Shown: positions 1 to 12,580, counted from the stretch's first letter. The stretch: 64,000 bases of DNA from Megaleporinus macrocephalus (GCA_021613375.1 CM038711.1:13850576-13914575); one strand, 5' to 3'. Numbers and translations: made by a program. The notes: generated by a model not told the origin, from the letters alone.

Positions 1-3000
1 CTGTCTGCGAGAGTAAAATCTGTTGAAAATCGCTTGGTGTCAAGTCAGCATAAGAGGTGAAAGTGAGTAGCTATAGCATTAAGTCTGCCATCAGGTGCTG
101 CTCCCAGTTTGACCATTTAAAGACAGGTAGCCAGTGAAAGGAAAAATAAACAAGACGATGGCTGAAGCTCTTGGCAAGAGACCACTATACAGACTGTCGT
201 CCACTCTCAACAAGAAAGCTCACTGACCTGTAAACAAAAAAGTGCTTTAAAAAGAAAGTACATAGGAGTTAACATTAGTGACGCTTGTCACCACTGGAGG
301 CGCTCTTGGCAGGCTCAGGGATGAAGTTTGATATTAAGCTTGCAGCATTACTTCTAGACTAGTAAGTTAACAGCTGTTAATACTAACATTGATGAGTGTG
401 CTTTTCCTTGTTTCTTATGTAACAGGTAGACACTCCAACTTTCTGCTGATATGTTGCCCCCTATTTGTTTGGAGTACAAATTTGACAGGTTGCATAATCT
501 TCTGAATTGCTTCTCGAACTTTGGGGGTCAGGAAATGGTCACGAGGGGTTAGAGTGGTGCTACAAGAGAGATATTTTATAAATTTTAAATCATTTTGATG
601 AAAGCATTCAAAGTCTGCTAATTGGCTCCACCTACAAGGCATCTAAGACAGGCTAATATCCATTATGAACTTCTAGAACTTTTATCAGGTGAGCTCGTTC
701 CTGAGGGAGATTCTTGACTGACCGCTGAACTTGAAGCATTTTTTAGTGCTAGTAAATTTCTTTACACTGGTGCAAGTAAAAGGCAAGCCTGTAGAGTTGC
801 TGGAGGTGGGGCGGGTTAGCAAAGAGGGGGCCATGAAATATCTTTAACACAAAAAACGAGTTGTCTTGTGAATTCCTGGTCTACACTACAGAAATCTGCA
901 TGGATATTTTTCCACACCTCCCAAGTTCAGCTGCTTTTAGAAGTCGTTGCTGCTTCCGCTTTCCAACCATCCACTAAATCCCAAAAACATTTGAACAGCC
1001 AGCAACTTCTTTGTTTGATATTCAAATGTTCTTCTTTTTCCCTTCTGTTATCTCACATTGGAGGGATGGACACAAATCAAGCTTTGATAACGACTCTACT
1101 GAGAGAACTGCTACACATACATGTAAATGCAGCTCTGTGCACACTCTGTACCCCGGAAAGCCGTCCTGAGGGGTCTCAGATGGATGATCGTTTCATTTCG
1201 CGCGGGAAGCTCCTGTCACAAAATCGCAAGTGCGGCAGATAGTGTTTCACCTGCAGGTGGTGGAATAAAACATAAGGAGCTGAGATGAAGCCCACGAAGA
1301 ATGGAGGGAGAAAGAAAGGGAAAGAAAGACACAAAGAGAAAAATGGCAGACCGTAACTCATGGAGCTGCAGGATGGGTCAGCCCCAGGTGTTATTTATGT
1401 TTGCATGAAGGCCCGGGGCTGTGCTCAGGCCCAGATGGAGAGGCTAGAGGACCAAGGCTTCCACAGGTGCTCCAACACACACTGCCTGTCTCCACTGGGC
1501 CATTGGGTCAGCACAGGGCCCCAGAGAGGTCAGGATCAGCGTACAGCTCTTGCACACAAAGACGGATACCATAACACAGGTGCCTCCTGAGTGCTGGGAG
1601 CAGTGAGTAGGGGGGGCTGTTTAAATTTCCAGAGAAACGCTGCTTAAATTTGTTTGCCCACAACTTTAAACTGGAGCATTCTGCTGTTAGACAGTCAGTC
1701 ATGCCATAAGTACATGGAGAAAATAAAGATACAAGAGAGTTTTTACTGTGTATCATGAAGAAAACATATATAGCACTATCAATAACATACTGTAAACATT
1801 TACCTTTTATTCGTAATTAGGTTGCAACGTCATACTTTAAACCATGTTTTAACAGGGAACTGTACCTACTTTTAAGAGATGTAAACAGTGCCATTCACAT
1901 TAAATATGTAAACAATGTACTGTAACTGGATTCTACAATTCTTGGTTATGGTGGTGATGAGAACCAGAGGTAATATGGACTTTGGGGAACAGGTATGTTT
2001 AAAAGAAGCAGAACAAGAACTAATATGAAAGATGTAGAATGTACATCTGCTGAAGGTTTACAGTTGTGGAAAAGCTGTGATAAAAATTTCTCGCTCATAT
2101 TTCTTTTTACTGTTTATAAACACAATTTGAAGGAAAAAGTCTTAAAAAGGATCGTCAAAATAAGCTATAGCTTCAGACCACACCTCTCCTGGCAGTATTT
2201 TTATTTATTTATTTATTTATTTATTTATTTTAAATGGATGTATACATTTTGAAAAACTAAACTAAACTAGGGTATGTACATATCCATTTTACTTTCAGTT
2301 CAAAATGTTTTTATATATTATTTAAGGTAGAATAGTAGAAAATGTAGTTTTTATTCCGTGTTGCAGTATGTTTTAGTCCATAGTAAATGGGTTTTGAAAA
2401 TGATTTATCCTTTTATTTAATCAGTTTAAGCCAAACCCTATTTTTAAAACTAATGTAACCCAATGTCTCAGGCATCAGCCAGCAAATACATAACCATATT
2501 TCGTACTTATTTTCTGAGAGAGCGTTTTAAAAGGCTTTTAATTTCTTTATATCAGGTTCCTATCACTACTGAGAACAAATTTTTCTATAAAGGATTTTTT
2601 ATGGGTGGGATTCCCCTCTTTAAAGCATCACTACAAGTCAAAAATTTAAACCTTTTTTATGGTAGCCATGAAATGCATATTTGGTCTGTTTGGAGCTATG
2701 CACTATTTTTACCTGCATATTGATTAAACACATATTTGTATAATGATTCCCCGAATCCAAAAGTGAACTTTAACACAACACTTCTATTTATGTTAACTTG
2801 CCAGCTCACTTAGTGACCTGTAGGTAAGCCGGCAAATTAAAATGAATATAATATAAAATGTTTAAACTGTTTTTTAGTGTGGCACAAATGTACAATATAA
2901 AGAAAGTCTTTGGGGTGAAGTGTGGATCCTTGGTGGATTGGCTACAACAACACACTGGGTTCCACTCCTGTCAGGTAGGCACAGGAGTGTAAGCCACAGT

Positions 3001-3190
3001 GGGCAGAGTCTCACCCAAACTGGGCAGCTAAAGACTGGAAAAGGTTGTTTTTTTCTGTTTCTGTTGTGACATACAGGTGGCAGGATCAGCATTTGGTGTA
3101 AAAAATATGAATCCAAGGACCCAAACTACCTTGTGTTACCAGTTTGGTTGAGGTGGGGTAATAATGTGGAAAAATATTTTCTTAGCACAT
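1..3190. other. no gene recognised (3.2 kb)
   Basis: AT-rich DNA. Open frames are short, lack recognisable domains and mostly overlap on opposite strands. The one clear local structure is a TTTA microsatellite near 2.2 kb. Bases 1360-1600 are somewhat richer in G+C but carry no convincing exon. Confidence 0.6.
2197..2231. repeat. (TTTA)n microsatellite
   Basis: About eight uninterrupted TTTA units can be read directly. Confidence 0.9.
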
Positions 3191-3194
3191 TTTT

Positions 3195-3455
3195 GGCCTG
3201 TTAATACCAACCAATCATTGCTTAAATGTCACAGCGGCATTCGAACACTGTTACTTTTCCTGTGTGTACACGGTTTACCCATCAATGACTACTTCTAGCA
3301 TGAGGAAGCACCAACTTACAAAGATATCTCAAACAGGCAGCTTCTCACAAAGTTATTTATATTGGTGTACTTTAGTGGCATCCTCAGTCACCAAATCTAC
3401 TGTGGGATTCGGATGAATGGGAAATTTGTAGCACCATGTTGAATCCATATGATAA
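3195..3455 (+). mobile_element. Tc1-like transposase relic
   Basis: Decayed segment matching in order the 3' half of a fish Tc1-like transposase region: 'ttaataccaaccaatcat', then 'actacttctagcatga', then 'cctcagtcaccaaatct', which corresponds to the conserved SPDLNP stretch near the last catalytic acid. No open frame survives. A second copy of the same family lies at 42900-43440. Confidence 0.5.
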
Positions 3456-4269
3456 AGAATGGTATTATGGTATGGTATGATAAAATGGTATTATAATGCA
3501 ATGAAATGGTGAGTCAGTTGGTTTTGCTGTTTTTTGCCATTGTTCCTCATAGAAACTGTGAACTTGTTCTATGAGCCTAACTTTGTTTGCCAACTGTTGA
3601 TCTGCTGCTCAAGCTGTTTGAACAGGTGTGTCAGATTTGTTGTAGTCATATTTAATTATCATTTTTGGCCAAATGTTTTGGCAAATGCAATTTTGGGTGA
3701 ATCCCTGGTTTTTCGTTAATTCCATAGTTTGGTAACTAAATCAAGTTTGCCCAAGGTAGGATGGACCATCAAAGCAAAGCCTAATGACACATAATGACCC
3801 AAGCTTCTCTCACTGCTGTAGACGTAGTGACACCCAGATGAGACCTTCTTTCCCAGACAGGAGGGTGGAGGAGGGTTAGGAATGGTGGGGGAAGAATGGG
3901 AGTTGTGGTGTCTTCTGCTCGTTATCTAGTCCTACTGTTTACTGAGATTGGAACTCACTGATACCATCTGTAAATACTCTGGGAGAGCGAGCAAGAGACG
4001 TGCCCTGGCACTCTGCCAGGTCATCCACACCCATCACTGCACCCTCTGCTATTTCTGCATCATTTTATCCCTGAGGTTATCGTACGGTTTGTCCCTCCAG
4101 CCATGCCATCCACTCACATTAGAAACCTGCAGCTAACATTCTATCAACTGGAAAAGCATGGAAATGTATTATAAAGCTGACCAGATTAAGCCAAAGCCTA
4201 GACTAAACTGGATATTTAAGATAAAGAACAATTTGTTTTACAGTTATACAAGTTATACAAGCATTGTGT
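3456..4269. other. no gene recognised
   Basis: Contains a short run of GGTATGGTAT-like repeats near 3465-3500 and a G-rich patch near 3850-3905. No domain or splice-consistent exon was seen. Confidence 0.5.
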
Positions 4270-4640
4270 TTGTATTGCTGCACAGTTAGCGTTGGTCATC
4301 TTCTAGTCCTTCATCACTGGTCACAGGATGCTGGTAAATGGATAGTTTTGCTCGGTGGACTATTCTCAGTCCAGCGGTCACAACAGTAAGTGTTTTAAAG
4401 AACTCCAGAAGCAGTGCTGTGTCTGATCCACTCATACCAGCACAACACATACTAACACCACCACCACCATGTCAGTGTCACTGCAGTATAGGAATAGCCC
4501 ACCACCTAAAGACCTTCTCTGTGGTGGTCTACAGTGTGATGTGTAATGGTCTGTAATTTTTACTCTTTTATGAAAAGTGAAGCTGATACAATGGGCAATA
4601 AGTCTAGATACAGGTAGGTATACCTAAGTTAGTGCTTGGT
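4270..4640 (+). mobile_element. dispersed long-inverted-arm element, arm copy
   Basis: Carries the diagnostic run 'tctgatccactcatacca', then 'ccaccaccatgtcagtgtca' and 'ctctgtggtggtc'. The same ordered motifs recur near 12590, 14370, 15496-16285 and 51590. The family resembles an abundant DNA-transposon-like repeat of otophysan fish. It is non-coding here. Confidence 0.6.
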
Positions 4641-4718
4641 GAATTTATACCCACCTAGCCCTGCTAATTCATGCTGAAGTTATAAGGAGTGTTTCAATGA
4701 GGAATGTTTATATAGGGC

Positions 4719-5007
4719 ATCCATCCATCCATTTTCTGCTGCTTTTTTCCCACTACTTGGGGTCACGGGGGGGATGGAGTCAAACCCAGCATCATCAGGC
4801 GAAGGCGGGGTACACCAGTTCGCCAGTCCATCGCATGACCAACATTCACTCATGCACTCACACCTAGAGGCAATTTAGAGTGACCGATCAACCTAACATG
4901 CATGTCTTTGGACGTGTGGGAGGAAACCGGACTACCCAGAGGAAACCCACTCAAGCACAGGGAGAACACACAGAATGGCTCGGACCGGGAATGGAACCCG
5001 GAACGTC
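4719..5007 (-). mobile_element. tRNA-derived SINE, V-SINE/DANA-like
   Basis: Read on the minus strand, the element starts with a partial tRNA-like head whose B box is 'GGGTTCCATTCCCGG'. It continues into the V-SINE-type body ('TGTTCTCCCTGTGCTTG', 'CCTCCCACACGTCCAAAGAC') and ends in a (GGAT)n tail at about 4719. The A-box half of the head is missing, so this copy is 5' truncated. Confidence 0.75.
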
Positions 5008-6038
5008 ATCCAATCAGAGTTAGTTTACATATATCAAGCTGAAAGGCTCAGTAACAAAACCAAGTCGGTTTCAGTATAATTAATAAGGAGAGGTTGGAAA
5101 ACAGTCATATATAAAGATAAATTATGTTTCGTAGCATCAACCTACGCAAACACTGTGGAGCTAAAGTCTGAAATCCCAACCAACAAAATGGGATACACAT
5201 CATTAATAAGCCACTTACACCACCTCTCCCACATTCATTCCTCCTGTATCTTTGCTCAGTTAGTCTCTATTCATAATCTTCCCCCCTATCTACTTCTCTC
5301 AGACTTCCCGGACTTCTTGATGGCTTCGTGAAGCACCCCTAAGCCAAGAGAGGACTTCTATTAATCATCAGACAGGACCTTCACAACTCCTCCCTCTCTC
5401 TCCTGCCTCTCTCACGAGTGCAGAGCCACTTGACAGTGTAGAGCAGACAATGTCAGGTTGGCCTCTTCTTAATTTGGGCCAGGGAACGGAAGCAGCGGCC
5501 GCCCCGCGCCGCTCCACGGGTACGGACTGAAGCCGAACCGGATGATTCACCCCGCTTTGCGTGATGAAGGTTGACGACCCCAATTTGCGAGAGGCGGGAG
5601 AGAGAGGGGGGCGGGTGCATCGACGTCAGCCGCTTGGCTAATGGGCAGATGTCCTTGTCCTGACACGAGTAAATCAAGCATTGTGAGAGAAGACGGAAAA
5701 GAACAGAGAGAGAGAGAGAGAGTGAATGACAGAATGGACCGAGGAGGGGGAAAGAGTATGAGATGGAGACTAGAGCGTGAGTGTTGAGGGTGGAGGGAGG
5801 CGTGCGTTAAATGATAAGCAATTAAGATTGTCTCCTGTCCCACCCAGCAAATACTCTCTTGTTTTTAGTTCAATATCTTCGGCATGAGCATGTTTTTGTC
5901 ATTTGAGCTGATTTCAATGGAGAAATAATTCTAGCTTGTGACTTTTTGTTCAGCAGTTGTAAGTAGTTAGAGGAATGACTCAGCGAGAAATCCAATTTGC
6001 ACAATTTTCCATTTACCCCAGATGCAGTCTTTATTCTG
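5008..6038. other. gene-free stretch with CpG-rich patch
   Basis: Bases about 5470-5640 are markedly richer in G+C and CpG than the surroundings and include the NotI-type octamer GCGGCCGC near 5496. An AG microsatellite follows at 5705-5722. I found no convincing open frame, so the patch could be a regulatory island or an unrecognised non-coding exon. Confidence 0.4.
5705..5722. repeat. (AG)n microsatellite
   Basis: Nine AG units in a row. Confidence 0.85.
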
Positions 6039-6193
6039 GACCGATCAGCCTAACATGGCTTTGGACTGTGGTAGGAAACCCACTCAAGAATGGGGAGAAC
6101 ATGCAAACTCCACACAGAACACCCCAGACCGGGAATCGAACCCGGAGCGTCTTGCTGTAAGGCATTGGTGTTAACCACTACAACACCATGCCG
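6039..6193 (-). mobile_element. tRNA-derived SINE with intact A and B boxes, tail-truncated
   Basis: On the minus strand a tRNA-like head begins near 6193. The A-box-like sequence 'TGTTGTAGTGGTTAACACC' lies at 6185-6167 and the B box 'GGTTCGATTCC' at 6142-6132. The conserved body follows ('GTGTGGAGTTTGCATGTTC', 'CCACAGTCCAAAGCCATG'). The element stops after about 155 bp, so the tail seen in the copy at 4719-5007 is lost. Confidence 0.75.
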
Positions 6194-6618
6194 CTTGGTC
6201 TGAACATCCAGATCGAAATTCATGTCATTCCAATGCAACTCCCATCATAATTCCACAATGCCAAGACTCCAAACATTTGGTCTGATGTGTCTGTACAAAG
6301 CAAAATTAGATGCCAACCACTCCACTTTACCAGCCACTCCAAAAGAAATCGGAAAACAAGGCTGCAGTGTCAAAGAAAAGTTAAAGTAAGGTTTAAAGAA
6401 ACCATTGACGTGAACCAAAGAGGTGGCTGTGACCAAGAAACATACCCTTTATACAGTGAGCTCAAATCCATTCTAGGTTATAATCCCACCTATCGGCCAA
6501 TTCCGTAATCGCACCTATGATGCAGGCAAGGATGTAACTGCAACCTCCAGGAGAGTGGACCTGCAACCACTGGCAATCGCGATTTTTTACTATTGGTTGA
6601 GTGCACCATGTAAAGCAT

Positions 6619-6833
6619 TGGGTCTCATTCACCAACTGTTCTTAAGAACCCTTATACACTGTTTTCCCGGAGACTCTACAATTCACCAATCTACTTATAC
6701 TCAAGAGCACAAAGGTGCGAACAGTTGTGTGGTCTAAGAACACATTATGAATCTGAAGTAGGCGTTTATTTAGGAACTTTCTCAAGAATAAATTTAAGAA
6801 AAAGATCAGGAAGGTATTGGTGAATGAGACCCA
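6619..6833. mobile_element. MITE with 17-bp terminal inverted repeats
   Basis: Perfect inverted repeats 'TGGGTCTCATTCACCAA' at 6619-6635 and its reverse complement at 6817-6833 bound about 215 bp of non-coding DNA. Sequences of this type are common in fish genomes. The superfamily was not assigned because no clear target-site duplication is visible. Confidence 0.75.
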
Positions 6834-6847
6834 TTGTTCTGTTGTGC

Positions 6848-7450
6848 ATCCAAGTCAAGTCAAGTTTATTTGTATGGCACTTTTTACAACGATGTTGTTA
6901 TAAAGCAGCTTTGCAGGAGTTTAAAAGCATGAAAGCATGAAATCACAACACTTTATCCACTGTGAGCAAGCCAGAGGTGGCAAGAACAATTCTCTCAACT
7001 GGAGGAAGAAACCTTGGGAGGAACTAGACTCACAAACAGAGACCCATCCTCCTCTGGTGGAACAGTATTTACAGTTTATTAACTAAAGCTGAGTCTGAAG
7101 GTAAAAGTTTTAGAAACTGCACAGGTGCTACATTAGGATGATACAGCAATGCAGTCAAGGATGGAGCAAATGGCACGAATGGAGGGGAGAACTGGTTGGG
7201 GCAAGGTCAGTCCTTTAACAGATTTCGGTGGGACAAAAGAGTTAATTTTGGTTTGGGTTAGTACAGAGGATGAGGAGTGTTTCAGAGTGAAGCTGGCAGA
7301 TCTGATTATAAACAGAATAAACTAAAAGGAGAGAAGCTGCACAGGTGCTACATCTGCAGGATGCAGTAATGCTGTCTAGGTGTAGCAGAAAAAGGAGAGC
7401 TGGTTGGTGCCAGGTGGCGAGGAGGCTCTGACAGTCAGACCTCCAACAGT
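6848..7450 (+). repeat. dispersed fish repeat beginning CAAGTCAAGTCAAG
   Basis: Begins with 'caagtcaagtcaagttta' followed by 'tttgtatggcac', and carries 'ggaagaaaccttgggagg' and 'cccatcctcctctggtgg'. I recognise this order from abundant interspersed repeats in fish. Class and exact right edge are uncertain. Confidence 0.5.
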
Positions 7451-8829
7451 ATGGTCAGTATAGGAGCGTGATATAGGTGACTATATGTCTACAAGTGATG
7501 GATTGTGGCACAAATCCAAATTTGGTTTTAGTGCTAATGTGACATTTCAGAGCCATTCAACATTAAAGTGGCAGCAGTGCCAAATTCCCACTTACCAAAA
7601 TCTCAAGCAGTCATATCAAACGGACTTATGGATGCAAGATTATGTTCACAATTTCCATTGTTCCTATTTATTAACATGCATCTTTATGTATGATGATATG
7701 AAACATCATAAACAACTTTATGTGGATCCTTGGTGTGTAATTTGGCACTACATTTGCTCTCTAAACATGGATTCAGTGGAGTTTGGAGTTCAGTGAAGTT
7801 TTGCACAGAAAGTCATATGAACTAAACCACACCAGCAAGCGTACACCACCTTAGTGAAGACCTGGCTGTGGTTCAAATAAGCTGAGGGAAGTTTTGAGGA
7901 TGTATTTCCGAAAAAGATTTGGGTGTCTATTGAGTTCTAGCGTTAGCTACGTTAGCATTGATGCTCCGGTTTAAAACCAAAGCAGCAAAAACGTTTTTTG
8001 GCTGACCTCTACATGTGGGGTGAGTGGAAAATTGTGTAAATTAGATTTCTCCCCAAACTATTTCTTCAATATCGTCTCCTGTCCCGCTCTCCTGAAAAAC
8101 AAGGAAAACGTCTACAGGGAGAAGAGGGCAGGATGGAGGAGAGCAGGACAAAGGCTGAGATGATGTGATTCACTTAATTTGTGCCTGTGGTTGTGTGTGT
8201 TTTTCGCTTTGAGACGTTTTAGTCAATGACGACACGGCAAAGCAAACTCATCTCAGAGTAATCTGTCTCCTCCAGAAGACTCTCGCAATTTATCAGGCAG
8301 CCCTTGACACTGCACAGGGCTTGCATTAACTCTCACATTCACCTCTATAGCAGCACACAAACTCTGGTGATATTTAATCCAACCATGTTTGCCGCAGTTG
8401 GCAGGCCATCCGTCCTAAACGTGGAGAGGAAAAAAAAACTCTGCTTTCTGTAACAAGTGCATTACGTTCCTGAGGTAATTTCATTCAAGGAAACTGCTGG
8501 AACATCTTGGAAGGGCATGCCACTGTGTTTTGATATAAAACCCCTTCAGCTATAGTCACCAGGCAGGAATGTTGTTTAGCATTACAATGAAAATAAGTCT
8601 TGGCATGGTCGGCCAGGTTTTGGGACGTGGGCCCACAACAAATGGATTGAGTTCGAAAAGGAAACCGCTTGATAGATATTGCTTGTCTACTTCCTGTTTT
8701 TGTCCAATTAGGTCCTTATTACAGAAAGATCTTAATGACCTTCATTGTCTGCCTGTCAGACCTGAAAGTTCCTCAGACTCCTTCACAGAGGTCACATAGA
8801 TAGAGAACAGGAGTCCTGACTCAACTTTC
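7451..8829. other. no gene recognised
   Basis: The 103-residue frame at 7485-7796 has no recognisable domain. Bases 8150-8420 are relatively rich in G+C and free of obvious repeats, which could suit a conserved non-coding element, but conservation cannot be judged from one sequence. Confidence 0.4.
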
Positions 8830-9240
8830 CCTGTGCTTCGTACTTGCCGACTATTGAGTAGAGCAAGGCCGCCCAAAGTGTGGCACATGAACCAAACAAC
8901 CGGCCCAGACCAGGATATCGTCACTGTCAAAACAAAATTGGGCCAAAAACAGTTTAACTTTAATGTAAGTTAATGTATAGGAGTTTTATTAGTATAGTAT
9001 AGTTTAGTATAGTATAGTAATTTTGGGGCATGTCTATTAGCCCATTCATTTTGAAGCTTTTACAGAATATATTGGCCAGCTGTTGTGTTCAAACGACACA
9101 TACACAAACGATACATCTTTTTTCTTTGGACACCGACGGTATGCTGGTCTGTGCTCTAGCAAGTCGCTTCAGTTCATGTGCCACACTTTGGGTAGCCTTG
9201 CTCTATACTTGCCCTACCCTGCAAGTCCACATTCGAACAA
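8830..9240. mobile_element. inverted-repeat element, unclassified
   Basis: A segment at about 8861-8893 ('cccaaagtgtggcacatgaa') recurs inverted at about 9171-9203, with about 31 of 33 positions matching. The two arms flank about 280 bp that includes a copy of an unclassified dispersed repeat (near 9030-9150). This fits a non-autonomous DNA transposon or foldback element. Confidence 0.55.
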
Positions 9241-9299
9241 GACAAGAAGGCAAGAAGCCTCACAGCTGGTCCTGCAATGATAAAAGTTATACACCGAGA

Positions 9300-10975
9300 G
9301 TAACATAAACAGTATTTGTCACCTTTAGCATTCAAATTTGATTTACCTGAAATTCCTGTCACTCTAATGATAGTATTTTTCAGGCTCATAGTGGTTTTAT
9401 AAGAGCACAATGTACAATACAATACATACAGCTCACTTTCTGTTTTAAAGTCTTTATATTGGATTGTGTAATTTGTGTCACAAAGCATGAACTATAGTAC
9501 ATTATTACAGGCTTACGACAAATTATTAGTGTCACAAAGCTACAAGGCATTTTTACCAGGTTACAAAGAGTTATAAGCACATTTATAACTATTGATAATT
9601 AGGTTGAATTAGATTCATTCCATGTCATTTCATGTCACCTCTGCCAAAGTGAAGCTTCCAGCCATAGTAGCTACAAAAGAGCATATTTGTGGATGGATCA
9701 TGAACAGTCCAATTGATCTTACACTAAAGTAAGTACAGTAAATTGACTGAAGTCTGGGTTTCTAACTAGGCATCTGAGGTGTTAATGGCTGCGTGAACCG
9801 CACTTTAACACATATTCTACCTTCATAATAAGGCCTTGCGTCCTATTCCCTAACTTCAGAGCGTGCTAATGTCTGACACCGCACCCCTCCCTGTCATTCA
9901 GCACATCAAAGAGCAACCCAGAGCCGCAAAAAAAAAAAGAAAGACCCCTCACCTCCCTGTCCTGTTCCCATTGGCTGAAGCGTGGGAGAGTGAGAGAGCA
10001 AACATGTCCCCACCATTAGAGAGAGCTAAACCATGGCTTAGCCATCTCAACCTCTCATTATCATCATCTTCCTGTGTTTAGTCCCCAAGGGGAACAGAGA
10101 GTGAGCCTCGGCTTTGATGTAGATAAACTGAGATACGGCGCATCTCATGCTAATTACAGCCTCTTCCTGCGTCCAGCTCTTCCGGTCTAGACAGACCCCA
10201 GCAACCCACCCAATTTTGGTCCCTTTGGTCTGACTTGGAATTTCGGTGCCAAGACATCTCATATGTTTACATACAACACTGCACACGGACTTTACATCTG
10301 TATCAGAAGACATCACCTCATGATTACGTTATGACTTATTTGAACCCGAGGTATTAATTAAGATAATTCATTCATAATTGAGACTAACTTTCCCCTAATT
10401 TTCCCCTTAATCTAAAACTGCATTCAAATAATTCTGTCCTACATTTGATGCCACTGCTGAAACACAAAGAGCCTTGGTCTGTAGCCAAAGGCTTTTTAGC
10501 CACGCCCCTACATTTAAGTGATACTGCATCCCTGTCGCCCCCATGGCCAAATGGTAAGCAGGTAGACCCCATTGTTTTACAGTGTGTCCCAAACTCTGAA
10601 AATCAGTGTGTAAAATTAGGAATTGCCACTACTGAAACAAACATTTCAGCAATTAAGTGAACCTTTTTTTAGATTCAAATATTAATTCAATGCGATTTTG
10701 CGTGAGTACAACAGCTATGTTTGCTACTGGCTCGGATTTTTAAGCTCTATTCAAAATGATCTGAAAATGTCACTCCTGAAACATTTGGTTTTGATAGTGC
10801 TGTGATCATTTTGTTAGTGATTCACATAATTAAAATGAACATAGTTTTAATAAAAAGTTATAAACATTTTAGTACAATTTCAATAAACGTCTGAAATGTG
10901 TTTTCAACCAGAAAAGCTACAACACTGAGAATTAACTCAATGTTAAAGCTGTAACAGGCTAAAATTCTTTCCAAG
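9300..10975. other. no gene recognised
   Basis: Contains a relatively G+C-rich, non-repetitive patch at about 9850-10320 and an AT-rich stretch after it. The small frames on both strands lack domains. Confidence 0.4.
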
Positions 10976-10979
10976 CTAA

Positions 10980-11230
10980 TGTTCTGATCAACAGTTGCTG
11001 AAAACGTTTAGTTACAGCTTTGTTGCACAACTGGGTCACACCAGACACTGAAAGCAGAGGTTCATGTGTTTTTGCCACTCATCAAGATCATTTTTCTCCA
11101 TAAATAAATGACCAAGTATGATACAGTTGTGTTTTTTATTGGGTTTTATCTTTATCAAGTACCTCTACTGGTAGGGCATGTATGAAAATCTGATAAAGTT
11201 TAGGTCACATTTAAGTGTTTTGACTAAAAC
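10980..11230 (+). mobile_element. Tc1-like 3' end relic
   Basis: Carries 'gggtcacaccagacactga', 'tttttgccactcatcaaga', 'ccataaataaatgaccaag' and 'tatgaaaatctgataaag' in the order typical of the 3' end of an abundant fish Tc1-like element. A paralogous 3' piece lies at 46850-47170. Confidence 0.55.
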
Positions 11231-12026
11231 ATTTTCCTAAGTAATGTATATTTTTTTCATATGCACTTCATATGATGGGTCAGGCTACTGAGACAATTAT
11301 GTCAAGGACATTTATGGTGGTATTTGGCAATTCCGGCAGCCATGCACACCTAGAAATCAGATAAAGAGCGGATAAAATATGGCCATCATTACTTACATCA
11401 TTACATCAGGGCATTACTTAATTAGACACAGACATTAAGTAGGTCATTATTTAATCAGACACATTCCCAATAAAGACCTCGTCTGCCAAATACGTCAAAG
11501 CACAAAGGTCTGACACAGTGGTGGTAGGTCTGGGTAGTAAAAGTCACGGTTGAGTTATACCTAAGACCTATACAGGTTTCATAAATGGGGTTACATGAGT
11601 TCAGGCCAAACTATGACATGATCTAAGGAGACGGTTACGGTTAGCAAAAGGCTGATGCCTCGGACTGGATTCTGCTTATGTTTAGAGCAGATAAACAATA
11701 CATGACTGTTTTTTTTTTTTTCTTTCTCAGAGTTGGAGAGCCTGAGTGCTCCATGAGCCGCATTAACTCATGTGTCTTCACAATCGCTGGAGCGGCTCCA
11801 ACATTCCCCAAAAGCAAGTAAAACAAACCTGGGGGCAGCAAGGCCAAGGGTGACTCAGACAGCCTCTTGCCCTCACAATGGGTACAAAGCAGTAAACAGA
11901 GCCATGAGATGGAGCCACCTTCTCCAAACCAAACACTGCAGGCATCAGGCCACATAACCTAAGTCTTGAGTGTTTTCTCTTTATAGTCGTCAAGGATAAG
12001 TTGAATCAACCTCTGCATATAGTGGG
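11231..12026. other. no gene recognised
   Basis: Includes a T-run near 11710-11722. The frame at 11641-11955 (minus) shows no recognisable domain. Confidence 0.4.
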
Positions 12027-12380
12027 ATGCAAAAGTCTGAGACCACACTGACAATTTGTAATTATAAATAGATTTTCTAGGTCACTTCTCAAATTCAAGT
12101 GAATTTGTGACACTGACCATGATGAGGCCTTTGGGAAAAAGGGGAGTTTTTTGTTTAGTCTTATCTCTTCCAGTGAAGCTTGTGATCGTGACTTTCTGGA
12201 GGCTTTTACAATCATGGAGTACACATTACCATTAAAGCCATATCAAATACTAAGAAATTCTCAAATTAATTCAAAACATTTTAATGATTCTAAATGGCTG
12301 AAAATAGTTTTTTAAATAAACAAATTTCTATAAAATTAGAAAGGAATACAAAATAGAAGCAGTTTCACAAGTGGTCTCAG
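12027..12380. mobile_element. internally deleted Tc1/mariner-like copy
   Basis: The left end reads 'gcaaaagtctgagaccac' near 12030 and the right end 'gtggtctcagtcac' near 12371, an inverted match of at least ten bases. The interior is AT-rich and non-coding. Confidence 0.5.
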
Positions 12381-12404
12381 TCACATTAGCCAATAAATCT
12401 ATTA

Positions 12405-12580
12405 ATGTGAACTCTAAGTGAAACATGGTGGTGGTGGTATAATGGTCTGAGATGCTTTGTTGTTTCAAGTCCTGAGCAACAAGCCATAACCAACAGAACT
12501 ATGGATAGTTCTCTGTACCTGAATATCCTGTAGGAGACTGTTCAGTCATCAGACTCAAACTACAATGAAATATCAGACCT
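12405..12580 (+). mobile_element. Tc1-like transposase relic
   Basis: Translation in one frame gives KHGGGGIMV immediately followed by remnants of the transposase core, equivalent to the conserved KHGGGSVMVWG motif of Tc1 transposases. Stops and shifts follow at once. Confidence 0.55.

Noticed and set aside
868..1242. 124-codon plus-strand frame as a gene
   Set aside because: No domain, no ATG-supported family match, and atypical composition for coding sequence.
6124..6193. A functional tRNA gene on the minus strand
   Set aside because: A and B boxes are present, but the sequence continues directly into a SINE body and the cloverleaf stems do not all pair. It is a SINE head.
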